Translations under genes and position numbers: made by a program | From: Romboutsia maritimum | GTDB taxonomy: Bacteria; Bacillota; Clostridia; Peptostreptococcales; Peptostreptococcaceae | Direction: 5' to 3' | DNA: 64,000 bases | Assembly (NCBI RefSeq): GCF_002251085.2 | Contig: NZ_NOJZ02000011.1 | Span: 1-64,000, forward strand | Shown: in pieces, positions 8,283-17,770 of the stretch | Position numbering within the stretch: the stretch's first letter is position 1 | How the letters are laid out: each line of letters begins with the position of its first letter | The notes under the pieces: generated by a model | What the model was told of the DNA's origin: nothing | The model's input: only the letters and a program-made list of their open reading frames with translations | Database searches by the model: none

Positions 8283-8547
8283 CTTCAACCTCAAATGAAT
8301 CTACTATTCCAACTATTGTAGAATCAACTGGTATTTGAGTATTTTCAACAGAAGCTCTAGCTGCTGAACCATTTGTTACTAGTACTGTATCCCCAATTCC
8401 AGCCCCTGCATTATCACTAGCTACAAATAATCCTTCTTGATAATTTTCTTTATCTAAAAAAAGCTTAATTACTAAAAACTTTTGACCGTTTAACTTTTCG
8501 TCTTTTCTAGTTGCCCATACATTTCCTACCACTTTACCAATTCTCAT
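8275..8547 (-). CDS. eutN: EutN/CcmL-type microcompartment vertex protein
   Basis: A 90-residue protein with the whole EutN/CcmL fold: MRIGKVVGNVWATRKDEKL at the start, LVIKLFLD, VASDNAGAGIGDTVLVTNGSAAR in the middle, and a VDSTIVGIVDSFEV end. Such proteins form pentamers that cap the vertices of the polyhedral shell. A GGTTAAATT region precedes the start, with AGTGGAGG a little upstream. It overlaps the next gene by 8 bases. Confidence 0.93.
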   Translation of the reverse strand: MRIGKVVGNVWATRKDEKLNGQKFLVIKLFLDKENYQEGLFVASDNAGAGIGDTVLVTNGSAARASVENTQIPVDSTIVGIVDSFEVEDE

Positions 8548-8562
8548 ATAATTTAACCTCCA

Positions 8563-9252
8563 CTAAATTCTTTTTAGCTGTAAATGATATATTCTTATAA
8601 AATCATTAGCTAGTGGTGTTACTATGCATTTCTTGTTTATATGCACAATTTTAATACCATTTAAATGAGGCTTTTTTAAATCAGATTCAGATATAAGCTT
8701 TTTAGTTGTTAAATCTATAAACTTATAATCATCACCTGTATTTTTTAAATCTTTTATAACTACTTCTTCATTTCCTATTGGTTGATTGTTATACAATGGT
8801 TTATTTTTTAATTGAATATCCTCTATATTTTTAATAATTTGAATTCCATAAGTCTTTATATTTTCCTCATGATCTATGAATTTGTTATATAAAGCTTTTG
8901 GTGCTGTTTTTTTATATTTTCTATATTCCAGTCCTTCTTCAAGAGCATATACCTTTTTACCTTGCATAAGCATACTTAAAATAAATCTTTCTTCATTTGA
9001 AACACTTATTCCTAAAGACATGTTGCTAAGACCTCTTAAACAAAGTTTTGATATTATTAAAATATCACATTCTTCAATTTTTTCATTATAACAACTTACA
9101 TTATATTCAGATTTTAGTTGTTTAAAATTATTTAAATCCTTTTCCCAAAGAACTACAACTTTTTCTTTGTTGTTATTTTCTTTTTCTTCTTTTATACTTA
9201 ATTTTTTACAAACTTCATTTACAATTAAGTCTACAAGTTTATCATAATCCAT
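8563..9252 (-). CDS. Conserved ethanolamine-utilization cluster protein, unknown function
   Basis: A 229-residue protein that matches what I know as the conserved hypothetical protein of Firmicute eut and related microcompartment clusters. Residues 1-20 (MDYDKLVDLIVNEVCKKLSI) form an amphipathic helix like those that target cargo to the shell. The end has GIKIVHINKKCIVTPLANDFIR, a motif also seen at the N-terminus of EutT here (KKGAIITPSAKSYL). A charged, low-complexity stretch (EEKENNNKEK) separates helix and body. The reaction is unknown. It lies between pduL/eutD and eutN with short gaps, so it is part of the operon. Confidence 0.7.
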   Translation of the reverse strand: MDYDKLVDLIVNEVCKKLSIKEEKENNNKEKVVVLWEKDLNNFKQLKSEYNVSCYNEKIEECDILIISKLCLRGLSNMSLGISVSNEERFILSMLMQGKKVYALEEGLEYRKYKKTAPKALYNKFIDHEENIKTYGIQIIKNIEDIQLKNKPLYNNQPIGNEEVVIKDLKNTGDDYKFIDLTTKKLISESDLKKPHLNGIKIVHINKKCIVTPLANDFIRIYHLQLKRI

Positions 9253-9272
9253 GTTTTCACCTCCCTAGAGGT

Positions 9273-9899
9273 CTATTTTTTTAAAATTCTTCCTAGTGTT
9301 CCCTTTGAAAAACCACAAGCGTTTGCTTCATCATAGTCTATATGCATAGAAGTATTAAAATTATCGCTAACTCTAACTACTACATCATCAAATACTAACG
9401 GTCTTTCTCCAAAAACTTTAACACTTACAACTTGATTATCACTTACTTTAAATTTATTAGCATCTTCATTAGTTATATGTACATGTCGTCTTGCACATAT
9501 AGCTCCATTTTCTAAGTTAACAACATTGTCATTTGCTAATATTTTTAATCCTGGAGTATTTTTTAAATCTCCACTTTGTCTTATAGGTACTTTAACACCT
9601 AAAACATTAGAGTCTGTTAATGATATTTCTACTTGTGTTTCTTTTCTTTCAGGGCCTAAAACTACTACATTTTTTAAAGTTCCTTTAGGTCCGACTATCA
9701 TAACTCTTTCTTTACAAGCATATTGACCTGGTTGTGATAAATCTTTTGCTTTATTAAGTTTATATCCGTATCCAAATAAAGCTTCTACATGTTCCTTACT
9801 TAAATGTACATGTCTACCTGACGCTTCTACTTGTATGAAAGCTTCTTTTTTTACTCTATCTAAAACTTCTTCTATAATCTCATTTATTAAATCTTGCAT
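9273..9899 (-). CDS. pduL: PduL-type phosphotransacylase (EutD role)
   Basis: A 208-residue enzyme with the two PduL metal-binding motifs: SGRHVHLSKEHVEALFG near residues 27-43 and RRHVHITNEDANKF in the C-terminal half. It converts acetyl-CoA and phosphate into acetyl phosphate and CoA, recycling CoA inside the compartment. It is not related to the classical Pta/EutD fold. I chose the ATG at 9899, which has AGGTGAGAT before it; the GTG at 9911 lies inside that site. The N-terminal helix (MQDLINEIIEEVLDRVKKEA) resembles an encapsulation peptide. Confidence 0.9.
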   Translation of the reverse strand: MQDLINEIIEEVLDRVKKEAFIQVEASGRHVHLSKEHVEALFGYGYKLNKAKDLSQPGQYACKERVMIVGPKGTLKNVVVLGPERKETQVEISLTDSNVLGVKVPIRQSGDLKNTPGLKILANDNVVNLENGAICARRHVHITNEDANKFKVSDNQVVSVKVFGERPLVFDDVVVRVSDNFNTSMHIDYDEANACGFSKGTLGRILKK

Positions 9900-9911
9900 A
9901 TTATATCTCAC

Positions 9912-10682
9912 CTACTTATACTTATCTGTCCTAACTTTAAAAATCATAATCCAAAATACTGAAGATAGTCTATTTAATGCTCTTATTAAATCTTTTCTTT
10001 CAACATTTCCATATTCTAACTTAAAAGCTTCATATGCAGCAAGTTCTACTTCTCTAGTAAGAGTTCTTATGGAATTTATAGCTACTACAATTTCTCCCAT
10101 TTTATAATCAGGGAATTCATGTCCTATTCCAAAATATTTTTCAGGATGATGAGATCTTTCTCTTAATTCATCAGGAGTTAATCCTATTAATTTAAAATCA
10201 TCCAATTTTTCATTTAAAACTTCGCATCTCATTATTGTTCTTACAAAGCTTAAAATTTCTTGTAGTTCTTCTACTAATTTAGGTAAATTATTTTTTTGAC
10301 ATATTATTTGAGTTTCTAATATTTTAGCTTCTAGTGAATCTACCTTACCTCTAAGTAATATTCTTTTATGATCTTTAAATACTAGGGTATTTCCATATAG
10401 ATGTGTCATATGTTCTGGTTTTTCATCTAGCTTTCCACCAAATATAGTAGTATATTTATAGTTTTTTTCTTTTACTACTTCTTTTATGACTTCCTTAATT
10501 ATTGATGTATCATCTTCACATTCATTATCATCAATATATTTTAAAACTATATTTCTATCAGATAAGTAAGACTTAGCAGAAGGAGTTATTATTGCTCCTT
10601 TTTTAACACAAAATTCTTTTTTATTTTGAAATTCTTTTTGGCTTAATTTTCTTCTTACTTCGCTCTCAGTTAAAACTCCCAT
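9912..10682 (-). CDS. eutT: Ethanolamine utilization cobalamin adenosyltransferase EutT
   Basis: A 256-residue protein with the EutT/PduO-like C-terminal helical bundle (EVELAAYEAFKLEY, then RKDLIRALNRLSSVFWIMIFKVR). An N-terminal segment has KKGAIITPSAKSYLSDRNI. It transfers the adenosyl group of ATP to cob(I)alamin, supplying the cofactor of EutBC. I do not see the CCxxC metal motif of the enterobacterial enzyme, so it may be the metal-independent type; that is inference. The ATG at 10682 is preferred, 9 bases after AGGAG. It follows eutM after a strong hairpin. Confidence 0.85.
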   Translation of the reverse strand: MGVLTESEVRRKLSQKEFQNKKEFCVKKGAIITPSAKSYLSDRNIVLKYIDDNECEDDTSIIKEVIKEVVKEKNYKYTTIFGGKLDEKPEHMTHLYGNTLVFKDHKRILLRGKVDSLEAKILETQIICQKNNLPKLVEELQEILSFVRTIMRCEVLNEKLDDFKLIGLTPDELRERSHHPEKYFGIGHEFPDYKMGEIVVAINSIRTLTREVELAAYEAFKLEYGNVERKDLIRALNRLSSVFWIMIFKVRTDKYK

Positions 10683-10707
10683 AATCCACATCTCCTATCA
10701 GATGTAT

Positions 10708-10739
10708 AAAATGTGCCGCCTTTTGTGGCAGCACATTTT
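10708..10739 (-). terminator. Hairpin between eutM and eutT, probable partial terminator
   Basis: AAAATGTGC (10708-10716) pairs with GCACATTTT (10731-10739), with three more inner pairs after a mismatch. It stands between the eutM stop and the eutT start. The following T tract is short on the minus strand, so it may reduce rather than stop transcription, or protect the eutM end of the message. Confidence 0.55.
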
Positions 10740-10751
10740 ATTATTTTTAAA

Positions 10752-11036
10752 TTATTCAACAACTTTTGGTAATATAGCATCTACTTCAAAATGTGGTCTT
10801 GGTATAACGTGTACAGATATTAATTCTCCTACTCTTTCTGCTGCTGCAGCTCCAGCATCAGTTGCAGCTTTAACTGCTCCAACGTCACCTCTTACCATTA
10901 CAGTAACTAGTCCTCCACCTACATGTTCTTTTCCTACTAATTGTACGTTTGCTGCTTTTACCATTGCATCTGCTGCTTCTATTGCTCCTACTAATCCTTT
11001 AGTTTCTATCATTCCTAATGCATTTGCGCTTGCCAT
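10752..11036 (-). CDS. eutM: EutM major hexagonal shell protein (BMC-H)
   Basis: A 94-residue single BMC domain: [19 protein letters not shown] at the start, [26 protein letters not shown], and [21 protein letters not shown] at the end. This is the canonical hexamer-forming shell protein that tiles the compartment facets. The ATG at 11036 is chosen because GGAGG lies 8 bases upstream. It is flanked by eutE upstream and a strong hairpin downstream, consistent with separately tuned high expression. Confidence 0.95.
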   Translation of the reverse strand: MASANALGMIETKGLVGAIEAADAMVKAANVQLVGKEHVGGGLVTVMVRGDVGAVKAATDAGAAAAERVGELISVHVIPRPHFEVDAILPKVVE

Positions 11037-11119
11037 AATAATTACCTCCAAATTTTTATTTATAAATTTATTTTAAATTTAATTTCTAACTAACCTAATA
11101 TAATTTGTATAAATTTAAA

Positions 11120-12589
11120 TTAGCATATTTCTTCTAATAACTTTTTAACTAACATGTTTATTAATTCTTCTTTAGCATATAAATCCATACTTAACTTTTG
11201 CTCTTTAGAATTTCCTTGTCTTAATTGTTCTACTTCTTTGATTCCATAAGCTACTCTCTTTATATTTATAAGATCTAGTGGTCCTATGTTATTTGAAGTT
11301 GAACTACCTCCAATTGCACCGCATCCTAAAGTAAGTGCAGGCATTAAATTAGTTGATCCACCTATTCCACCTAAAGCTGATGGTGTGTTTACAAGTATTC
11401 TTGATACAGGCATTTTTAAAGCTGCTATTTTAACTAATTCATCATCATTTGCATGCATTGAGAAAGTATGTCCGCTACCTTCATTTAGTAAAATTTTTCT
11501 ACATTTATCTAAAGCTTTCCTAACATCTTCTTCAACAAATAGTGCAAGTATTGGAGTAAGTTTTTCTCTTGAGTATGGCTTATTTTTACCTACTTCACTT
11601 TCTCTAGCTACTAAAACTTTAGCTTCTTTTGGAACATTTTCTAAGTTAGCTAACTTACAAATATTCTCAACACTTTTTCCAACTATTTGTGGATTCATAG
11701 TACCATTTGCTCTCATTATGAACTTTTCAAGTTTCTTGCTTTCTTCTTCATTTAATAAATAAGCTCCTTGATTTTTAAGTTCATTTAAAACTTCATCTTC
11801 CATAGATTTTTCAATAACTATAGATTGTTCTGAAGCACATATAGTACCATTATCAAAAGTTTTAGAATCTATTATTCTTTTTATTGCTAATTTAACATCA
11901 CAACTCTTATCTACAAATGCTGGTCCATTTCCTGGCCCTACTCCTATAGCTGGTGTTCCTGATGAATAAGCAGCTTTTACCATTGCTTCCCCACCTGTAG
12001 CTAAAATTAATGATGTATCTTTATGCTTCATCAATTCATTTGTAGCTTGTAGTGTTGGAGTTGTTATGCATAGTATAGCTCCTTTTGGACAACCTGCTTT
12101 TATAGCTGCTTCAGTTATTATTTTTACTGTTTCCAATATACATTCTTTTGCATTTGGATGTGGTGAAAATACTATTGAATTTCCAGCTTTTATTGAAATC
12201 ATTGCTTTATAAATAACAGTTGATGTTGGGTTTGTTGAAGGTATAAGTCCTGCTACAACTCCAACTGGAGTAGCTATATTAATAACTTTATTCTCTTTAT
12301 CTTCTGAGATTATTCCAACTGTTTTAATATCTTTTATCGCATCATATACCATTTGTGATGCAAATATATTTTTTATTATCTTGTCTTCATACTTACCAAA
12401 TCCAGTTTCTTCATGTGCCATTTTAGCAAGCTTTTGTGCATTATCACTTCCCGCTTTAGCAATAGCTTCTATTATTTTATCTATTTGATTTTGGCTCATA
12501 TTTGATAATTCTTCTTGAGCAGTTTTTGCTTCTTTTATAAGACCTCTAACTTCTTGAATAGATACTAAATCTCTATCTATAAGCGTCAT
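11120..12589 (-). CDS. eutE: CoA-acylating acetaldehyde dehydrogenase EutE
   Basis: A 489-residue aldehyde dehydrogenase. It shows HEETGFGKYEDKIIKN in the N-terminal part, the GVVAGLIPSTNPTSTVIYKA segment, TGGEAMVKAAYSSGTPAIGVGPGN, and the catalytic cysteine in NGTICASEQS (about residue 250). It oxidises acetaldehyde from EutBC to acetyl-CoA with NAD+ and CoA. Its ATG overlaps the stop of the preceding shell gene by ATGA, indicating translational coupling. Length is normal. Confidence 0.95.
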   Translation of the reverse strand: MTLIDRDLVSIQEVRGLIKEAKTAQEELSNMSQNQIDKIIEAIAKAGSDNAQKLAKMAHEETGFGKYEDKIIKNIFASQMVYDAIKDIKTVGIISEDKENKVINIATPVGVVAGLIPSTNPTSTVIYKAMISIKAGNSIVFSPHPNAKECILETVKIITEAAIKAGCPKGAILCITTPTLQATNELMKHKDTSLILATGGEAMVKAAYSSGTPAIGVGPGNGPAFVDKSCDVKLAIKRIIDSKTFDNGTICASEQSIVIEKSMEDEVLNELKNQGAYLLNEEESKKLEKFIMRANGTMNPQIVGKSVENICKLANLENVPKEAKVLVARESEVGKNKPYSREKLTPILALFVEEDVRKALDKCRKILLNEGSGHTFSMHANDDELVKIAALKMPVSRILVNTPSALGGIGGSTNLMPALTLGCGAIGGSSTSNNIGPLDLINIKRVAYGIKEVEQLRQGNSKEQKLSMDLYAKEELINMLVKKLLEEIC

Positions 12590-13218
12590 CTATCTTCACC
12601 CCCTGTAGTTATGTTAATTAATTTGTCTATAATTTCGTTTTTCTTTAAAGCATTTATATCTTTCCATAAAATATCTTTATCTAATTTTCTTAAAAGATTT
12701 CTAAGCTGTTTAGTGTTCATTTCTAATAGCTTTGCTTTTGTTAACTCTTTTTCAATATTGATATCATCAGTTATTTGCTCTGTTTCTTCTTCACAAATAT
12801 CATTTTCTAAATTTTCATCAACTTCTTCTAATTCATTAACTTCACTAATTTCATTAACTACTTCTACTTCATCAACTAATTTAACTTCATCAGTTTCATT
12901 AATTTCTTTAACTTCATTAATTTCTTTAGCTTCAATTTCTTCTACTTTATTTAATTTAATAATTTTTCCTATTAAATCATCATCTACCCTAGGTATTACA
13001 TGATTTGATAAAACTGTACCTATTCTAGATGCTGATTCATTTGCAGCTTCTACAGCAGCTTTTATAGCTCCTACATCTCCAATTAATTGAACTGTAACTA
13101 TACCACCTTTTACCTTTTCAATATCTAGAAGCTCTACATTTGCAGCTTTTAATGCAGAATCAGCAGCTTCTATAGCAGCTATATATCCGTATACTTCAAC
13201 TAATCCTAATGCTCGCAT
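12586..13218 (-). CDS. EutK-like BMC shell protein with acidic linker and C-terminal helical domain
   Basis: A 210-residue protein in three parts. Residues 1-85 form a BMC domain (MRALGLVEVYGYIAAIEAAD to SNHVIPRV). Residues about 95-155 are a very acidic stretch of repeating E-(I/V)-N-E and D-E-V units. The last 45 residues (KLLEMNTKQLRNLLRKL, then INALKKNEIIDKLI) resemble SAP or Rho-N type nucleic-acid-binding helices. Enterobacterial EutK is also a BMC domain with a C-terminal nucleic-acid-binding-like domain, so the position and role match EutK, but the tail here looks different. The low-complexity linker may vary in length. It lies between eutL and eutE, overlapping eutE by 4 bases. Confidence 0.75.
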   Translation of the reverse strand: MRALGLVEVYGYIAAIEAADSALKAANVELLDIEKVKGGIVTVQLIGDVGAIKAAVEAANESASRIGTVLSNHVIPRVDDDLIGKIIKLNKVEEIEAKEINEVKEINETDEVKLVDEVEVVNEISEVNELEEVDENLENDICEEETEQITDDINIEKELTKAKLLEMNTKQLRNLLRKLDKDILWKDINALKKNEIIDKLINITTGGEDR

Positions 13219-13221
13219 CTA

Positions 13222-13875
13222 CTAAAATCCTGTTGGATTTTCTGCCACAGATTTTACAGCTTCTGCAAAAGCATCACATGCTGCTTTACAAGCTGATTGT
13301 GAACCTGTAAGTAAAGCCCCTCCAAAGTTTGTTTCTGTAGGAGGTTCAAATAATTCACAAAGTGTAACGTCAGCTGCCTTTAACGCTGCATCTAATCCAT
13401 ACATTGCTTCAAGTGGAGGTGCTACTAAATAAGCTAATGCTTCTCCTTCTTTTATTCCTGCTACTTTTGAAAGATAAGAACCTGTTCTTGATACACAATG
13501 AGCATAATATGCTATTGAATCATCTTCGTTAGCACTTATAAAAGTTGATCCATATTCCATAAAATCAAGTACTGCATTTAATCCACTTCTAACTTCTGCT
13601 GGGCTAGGTCCTGCTATAATACCTAAAACTTCTCCAGCAAGTTTTGTTGAAGCATTAGCTGCTCCTGCATACATAGATTTTGCATAAACAACATCTACTT
13701 CTGCTGCTTTTGTCGCTTCATCAAGTGCTGTATATGTAACATCATCACAATCAGCTGTTACTAATCCTAAGCTTTTGTGATTTGATTCTAATCCTAGTTT
13801 TTTACCCATTTCTGGACTAACATTTGATATTATCTTTACTGATAATACATTTGGGCGTATTACATCATTTTTCAT
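13222..13875 (-). CDS. eutL: EutL trimeric shell protein
   Basis: A 217-residue tandem, circularly permuted BMC protein. Typical EutL stretches are RPNVLSVKIISNVSPEMGKKLGL at the start, AKSMYAGAANASTKLAGEVLGIIAGPSPAEV, and FEPPTETNFGGALLTGSQSACKAACDAFAEAV at the end. EutL trimers form gated pores thought to pass ethanolamine or cofactors. GGAGGGATACTT precedes the start. It follows eutC, with a gap of 18 bases. Confidence 0.95.
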   Translation of the reverse strand: MKNDVIRPNVLSVKIISNVSPEMGKKLGLESNHKSLGLVTADCDDVTYTALDEATKAAEVDVVYAKSMYAGAANASTKLAGEVLGIIAGPSPAEVRSGLNAVLDFMEYGSTFISANEDDSIAYYAHCVSRTGSYLSKVAGIKEGEALAYLVAPPLEAMYGLDAALKAADVTLCELFEPPTETNFGGALLTGSQSACKAACDAFAEAVKSVAENPTGF

Positions 13876-13893
13876 AAGTATCCCTCCTAACTA

Positions 13894-14775
13894 TTATTTA
13901 AGATCTATTCCTGACGCTTTTTTGTCTAACATAGTCTTTATTAATTCTGCTATATGAGCTCCAGCTTCAACTGCCGTTGTACCACCTTTATGTATGTTAG
14001 ATACTACTGTTCTTTTTGCTTCTGCCATTCCTATTGTTGGTTTATATGCTATATAAGCAGACATAGATTCAGCAGTTACAAGACCTGGTCTCTCCCCTAC
14101 TAAAAGGCATATAACTTCTGCACCTGTAGCATCTCCTATTGCATCCATTGCACCAACTCTACAATTCTTAACAAATAAAATATCTCCAAGTTCTATTTGA
14201 TACATTTTTAAACCTTGTTTTATAGATGGTATAGAATCTTTTAAGTTTGCTTCTATAGCAGATGAACTTAATCCATCTCCAACTACTAATAAAACTTTTT
14301 GATTTGTTTTACATATCTGTTTGATTTCTTCTAAAGTTTCTTGTGAGAATCTTCTTCCTAAATCTGGTCTTGTTAGATATTCATCTTTATCTTTGCATAA
14401 AGTTTGAACTGATTTTAAATTATTTTCTTTTACAAATTCATCTGATACATCTGAGAAAACTGCATCTTGCGCTGCTGCGTGGTCAGCTCTTACTCTTAGA
14501 GCTGTTATTGTTTTATATCTTGCACCCGCTCTTCCTGTTCCTAATCTTGCAGGAGTTTTGCTCTTCATATCTAAATATCCTTCACTATCATGAGGATTAT
14601 CTACTAATAATTGTTTCTTTAAATCTATCTCTGTTATATCTGGTATACAACCTTCATTATCAATTACTGTTTCTGTAGCTTTTTTTACAGCACTTTCTAT
14701 GTCATCTGTATTTGTTTGTCCAACCATTTGGCTAACTAATTGTTCTACTAGTTGTTTTAAATCTTTTTCATTCAT
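13894..14775 (-). CDS. eutC: Ethanolamine ammonia-lyase small subunit EutC
   Basis: The 293-residue subunit has [34 protein letters not shown], the [14 protein letters not shown] loop and [22 protein letters not shown]. With EutB it forms the adenosylcobalamin-dependent lyase that converts ethanolamine to acetaldehyde and ammonia. The first 50 residues form the extended N-terminal region that often targets the enzyme to the compartment. AGGAGG lies before the start. It follows eutB by 12 bases. Confidence 0.95.
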   Translation of the reverse strand: MNEKDLKQLVEQLVSQMVGQTNTDDIESAVKKATETVIDNEGCIPDITEIDLKKQLLVDNPHDSEGYLDMKSKTPARLGTGRAGARYKTITALRVRADHAAAQDAVFSDVSDEFVKENNLKSVQTLCKDKDEYLTRPDLGRRFSQETLEEIKQICKTNQKVLLVVGDGLSSSAIEANLKDSIPSIKQGLKMYQIELGDILFVKNCRVGAMDAIGDATGAEVICLLVGERPGLVTAESMSAYIAYKPTIGMAEAKRTVVSNIHKGGTTAVEAGAHIAELIKTMLDKKASGIDLK

Positions 14776-14787
14776 ATCTCAAACCTC

Positions 14788-16152
14788 CTATCTTAATAAT
14801 ATAGATGCGTCTCCAGCTTTATCAGTTAACTTACCGTTTTTGCTGAATCCCATTTTTTCTAACCATTCATCAAATTCTTTAATTGCTGTTAACCCAAACA
14901 TTTCTCTTAATGCAGCAGTTTCATGATATCCTGTTGTTTGATAGTTAAGCATTACATCGTCCCCATGAGGTATTCCCATGAAATAGTTACATCCAGCTGT
15001 TGTTAATAATATTGATAAGTCTTCTATATCATTTTGGTCTGCTTTCATATGATTTGTATAACAAGCATCACATCCCATTGGGATTCCTGATAATTTACCC
15101 ATAAAGTGATCTTCTAACCCTGCTCTTATAACTTGTTTTGAATCATATAAATATTCAGGTCCTATAAATCCAACAACAGTATTTACTAAGAATGGTTGAT
15201 ATTTTTTAGCAAATCCATAGCATCTAGCTTCCATAGTGACTTGGTCTACACCATGATGAGCTTCTGAAGAAAGTTCTGAACCTTGTCCTGTTTCAAAATA
15301 CATTACATTAGGGCCTGTAGCAGTACCTTCTTTAAGAGCTAAATCTCTAGCTTCTTCTAAAGTTTGTGCGCTAAACCCAAAAGCTTCATTACCTTTTTGA
15401 GATCCTGCTATAGATTGGAATATAAGATCAGCAGGTGCTCCTTTTTTAATAGCTTCCATTTGAGTTGTAACATGTGCTAATACACAGTTTTGAGTTGGTA
15501 TTTCAAATTTTTGTTTAACTTCTTCGAATTTCTTTAAAATTGTGTTAACACTTTCAACTGAATCATCAACTGGATTTAAACCTATTACAGCATCACCTAT
15601 CCCATATGTTAATCCTTCTAAAACAGAAGCCATTATACCATCAGGATCGTCAGTAGGATGATTTGGTTGAAGTCTTGCAGATAAAGTTCCATCTTTACCT
15701 ATAGTAGTATTACAATGAGCTGTTACTCTTATTTTTTTTGCTCCATAAACTAAGTCCATATTTGACATTAATTTAGCTACTGCTGATACCATTTCAGAAG
15801 TTAATCCTCTTGATATTCTTCTTATATCTGCACCTGTTGTGTTTATATCAAGTATCCATTCTCTTAAATCAGCAACTGTCCAGTTTCTTATTTCATTAAA
15901 TATTTTTTCATTAACAGCGTCTTGTATTATTCTTGTTACCTCATCTATTTCATAAGGTACAGCTGGATTATTTCTTATATCTCCTAAAGTTATATTAGAT
16001 AATACCACTTTAGCTGCTACCCTCTCTTCTGATGAACCAGCTGCTAATCCAGCTAATTTATCACCAGATTTTTCTTCATTAGCTTTAGCCATTACTTCAT
16101 TTAAGTTATTAAATTGATATGTTTGTCCAAATAAAATTGTTTTTAAAATCAT
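14788..16152 (-). CDS. eutB: Ethanolamine ammonia-lyase large subunit EutB
   Basis: A 454-residue TIM-barrel subunit holding the active site. Visible family segments are MILKTILFGQTYQF, LAGLAAGSSEERVAAK, the AKIRVTAHCNTTIG-like VTAHCNTTIGKDGTLSARLQPNHPTDD, NVMYFETGQGSELSSEAHHGVDQVTMEARCYG, and the C-terminal FMGIPHGDDVMLNYQTT. The ATG at 16152 is chosen over 16170 because AAGGAGG precedes it by 8 bases. It pairs with EutC and depends on EutA and EutT. Confidence 0.96.
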   Translation of the reverse strand: MILKTILFGQTYQFNNLNEVMAKANEEKSGDKLAGLAAGSSEERVAAKVVLSNITLGDIRNNPAVPYEIDEVTRIIQDAVNEKIFNEIRNWTVADLREWILDINTTGADIRRISRGLTSEMVSAVAKLMSNMDLVYGAKKIRVTAHCNTTIGKDGTLSARLQPNHPTDDPDGIMASVLEGLTYGIGDAVIGLNPVDDSVESVNTILKKFEEVKQKFEIPTQNCVLAHVTTQMEAIKKGAPADLIFQSIAGSQKGNEAFGFSAQTLEEARDLALKEGTATGPNVMYFETGQGSELSSEAHHGVDQVTMEARCYGFAKKYQPFLVNTVVGFIGPEYLYDSKQVIRAGLEDHFMGKLSGIPMGCDACYTNHMKADQNDIEDLSILLTTAGCNYFMGIPHGDDVMLNYQTTGYHETAALREMFGLTAIKEFDEWLEKMGFSKNGKLTDKAGDASILLR

Positions 16153-16170
16153 TGTATATCCTCCTTCCAT

Positions 16171-17604
16171 TTAATTAAAAACTAATGTTTTTATTACTAC
16201 TGGTAAAACTTTTCCTTCTGCTATTGGTTTTCCAATGTCTATGTAATCTCCATTTTCTACCTTAATACTGTCTATACAAATTATGTCTTTTTCAAAATTT
16301 AATAATGAATAAATAGCTTGTCCTAAAACTTTCGCTATATCATTTTCTACAATAATAATTAGTGGTAATTTTCTATCTATAAGCTCTTTCATTCCTTCTA
16401 AAAGCCCTTTAGCATAGTCTTGGATTTCAATAAATGTAGGGTTTTTCTTTCCTTCTATTGCTATGGCTACTTTTTGTAAGTCATTTTCAAGCTTAAACCA
16501 ATTAAGTTTACTTTTTATTGCTTCACTTAAATAGTTACTTCCATTAACCTCATCTTCTAAAGATAACTTCAATATTGGTAAATTTTTAATAGGAAATACT
16601 TCATTTGTGTATGTTATTGTACTTCCACTTATTTCTGTTGTATGTGCTCCAGCTCCAACTACAGTTGCCCTTATTGTTTCTATAGATTTTATTATTTGTC
16701 TTTGCTTAAATAAATCAGAATTTTTAATAGCTTGACCAAGTAATATACCTATGTCCCCATATTTAAAATAATCATCTATTTCTCCATCATAATAAATATA
16801 ATCAGCAACCCCACCTGAGAAAGATACACATTTTATTTCTTCATCCAATTTTATGGATTTGTTTGTAACTATAAAGTCGAATAAATTACCTTTAGCTTTC
16901 AAACCTATACTCTCAGCTAATAAATCAACCATAATATCTACTATTGGCTTAATATTTTCTTTTGTAGCTACTGTACCAATTTTTATCTCTAGATTATTAT
17001 CTTGTATTACTTTTTCTATTTTAGGTGATATATAATTTATTTTTTTAGTTGCTTTGTCTACTTTAATAAGCCTTCCGCCTATATCTAAGCATCCAGTATC
17101 GCAAACTTCACCTCTTTTAAAAAGAGCTATATTACTGGTTCCTCCACCTACGTCTAGATTTACAACACTTGTAGAATGTTCTTTAGAATATATATGAGCA
17201 CCAGCTCCTTTTCCTGAAATTATACTTTCTAAATCAGGTCCTGCAGTTGCAACTACAAAATCACCTGCAAATCCACTTAATGTATGTAAAACATCATTTG
17301 CATTTTCTTTTCTAGCAGTTTCTCCTGTAATTATTACTGCACCTGTTTGTATATCTTCTTTATTAATTCCAGCTTTAATATATTCTTTATGAACTAATTC
17401 CCTAATTTGTTCTCCATTTATTTCATTATTAGAAATTAAGGGAGTAAAGTAGACCTCACTTCTATAAATTATTTCTTTATCTACTATGCTAATTCTAGGT
17501 ACTGAAAAACTTGAAGCCATATTTTCAACTGTTAGCCTTGAAAATATAAGTTGAGTTGTACTAGTTCCTATATCAATACCTACACTCAAAAGTTGATCCC
17601 TCAT
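16171..17604 (-). CDS. eutA: Ethanolamine ammonia-lyase reactivating factor EutA
   Basis: A 477-residue actin-fold ATPase. [15 protein letters not shown] near the start is the phosphate-1 loop; [18 protein letters not shown] (middle) is the second; [12 protein letters not shown] follows. It releases damaged cobalamin from EutBC so that fresh adenosylcobalamin can bind. The ATG at 17604 is chosen because GGGAGGTG stands 5-6 bases before it. Its leader (17642-17745) carries an EutV-type antitermination element, so expression of eutA and the genes after it can be induced separately from eutVW. Confidence 0.93.
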   Translation of the reverse strand: MRDQLLSVGIDIGTSTTQLIFSRLTVENMASSFSVPRISIVDKEIIYRSEVYFTPLISNNEINGEQIRELVHKEYIKAGINKEDIQTGAVIITGETARKENANDVLHTLSGFAGDFVVATAGPDLESIISGKGAGAHIYSKEHSTSVVNLDVGGGTSNIALFKRGEVCDTGCLDIGGRLIKVDKATKKINYISPKIEKVIQDNNLEIKIGTVATKENIKPIVDIMVDLLAESIGLKAKGNLFDFIVTNKSIKLDEEIKCVSFSGGVADYIYYDGEIDDYFKYGDIGILLGQAIKNSDLFKQRQIIKSIETIRATVVGAGAHTTEISGSTITYTNEVFPIKNLPILKLSLEDEVNGSNYLSEAIKSKLNWFKLENDLQKVAIAIEGKKNPTFIEIQDYAKGLLEGMKELIDRKLPLIIIVENDIAKVLGQAIYSLLNFEKDIICIDSIKVENGDYIDIGKPIAEGKVLPVVIKTLVFN

Positions 17605-17641
17605 TCTTTCACCTCCCATATATAAATCAATTTAAAAGAAC

Positions 17642-17745
17642 AAAAAGGCTTAAAGCTACAATAAACGAAATCAAAAACTTTATAAGTATCGTTTATTTAT
17701 AACCTTAAGCCTCACTGCTCAATTCAAACTACGCCTTTGTAATTT
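17642..17745 (-). promoter_or_regulatory. EutV (ANTAR) dual-hairpin antiterminator before eutA
   Basis: On the minus strand hairpin 1 is AAATTAC-AAAGGC-GTAGTTT (17745-17726) and hairpin 2 is TTGAGC-AGTGAG-GCTTAA (17722-17705). Both six-base loops have A at position 1 and G at position 4, the known ANTAR signature. Hairpin 2 shares its 3' arm with a terminator (AGGCTTAA pairing with TTTAAGCCT, then TTTTT, ending at 17642). Phosphorylated EutV is expected to hold the hairpins and block termination. Confidence 0.85.
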
Positions 17746-17770
17746 ATAGTTAAGAATATAATATTAAATT

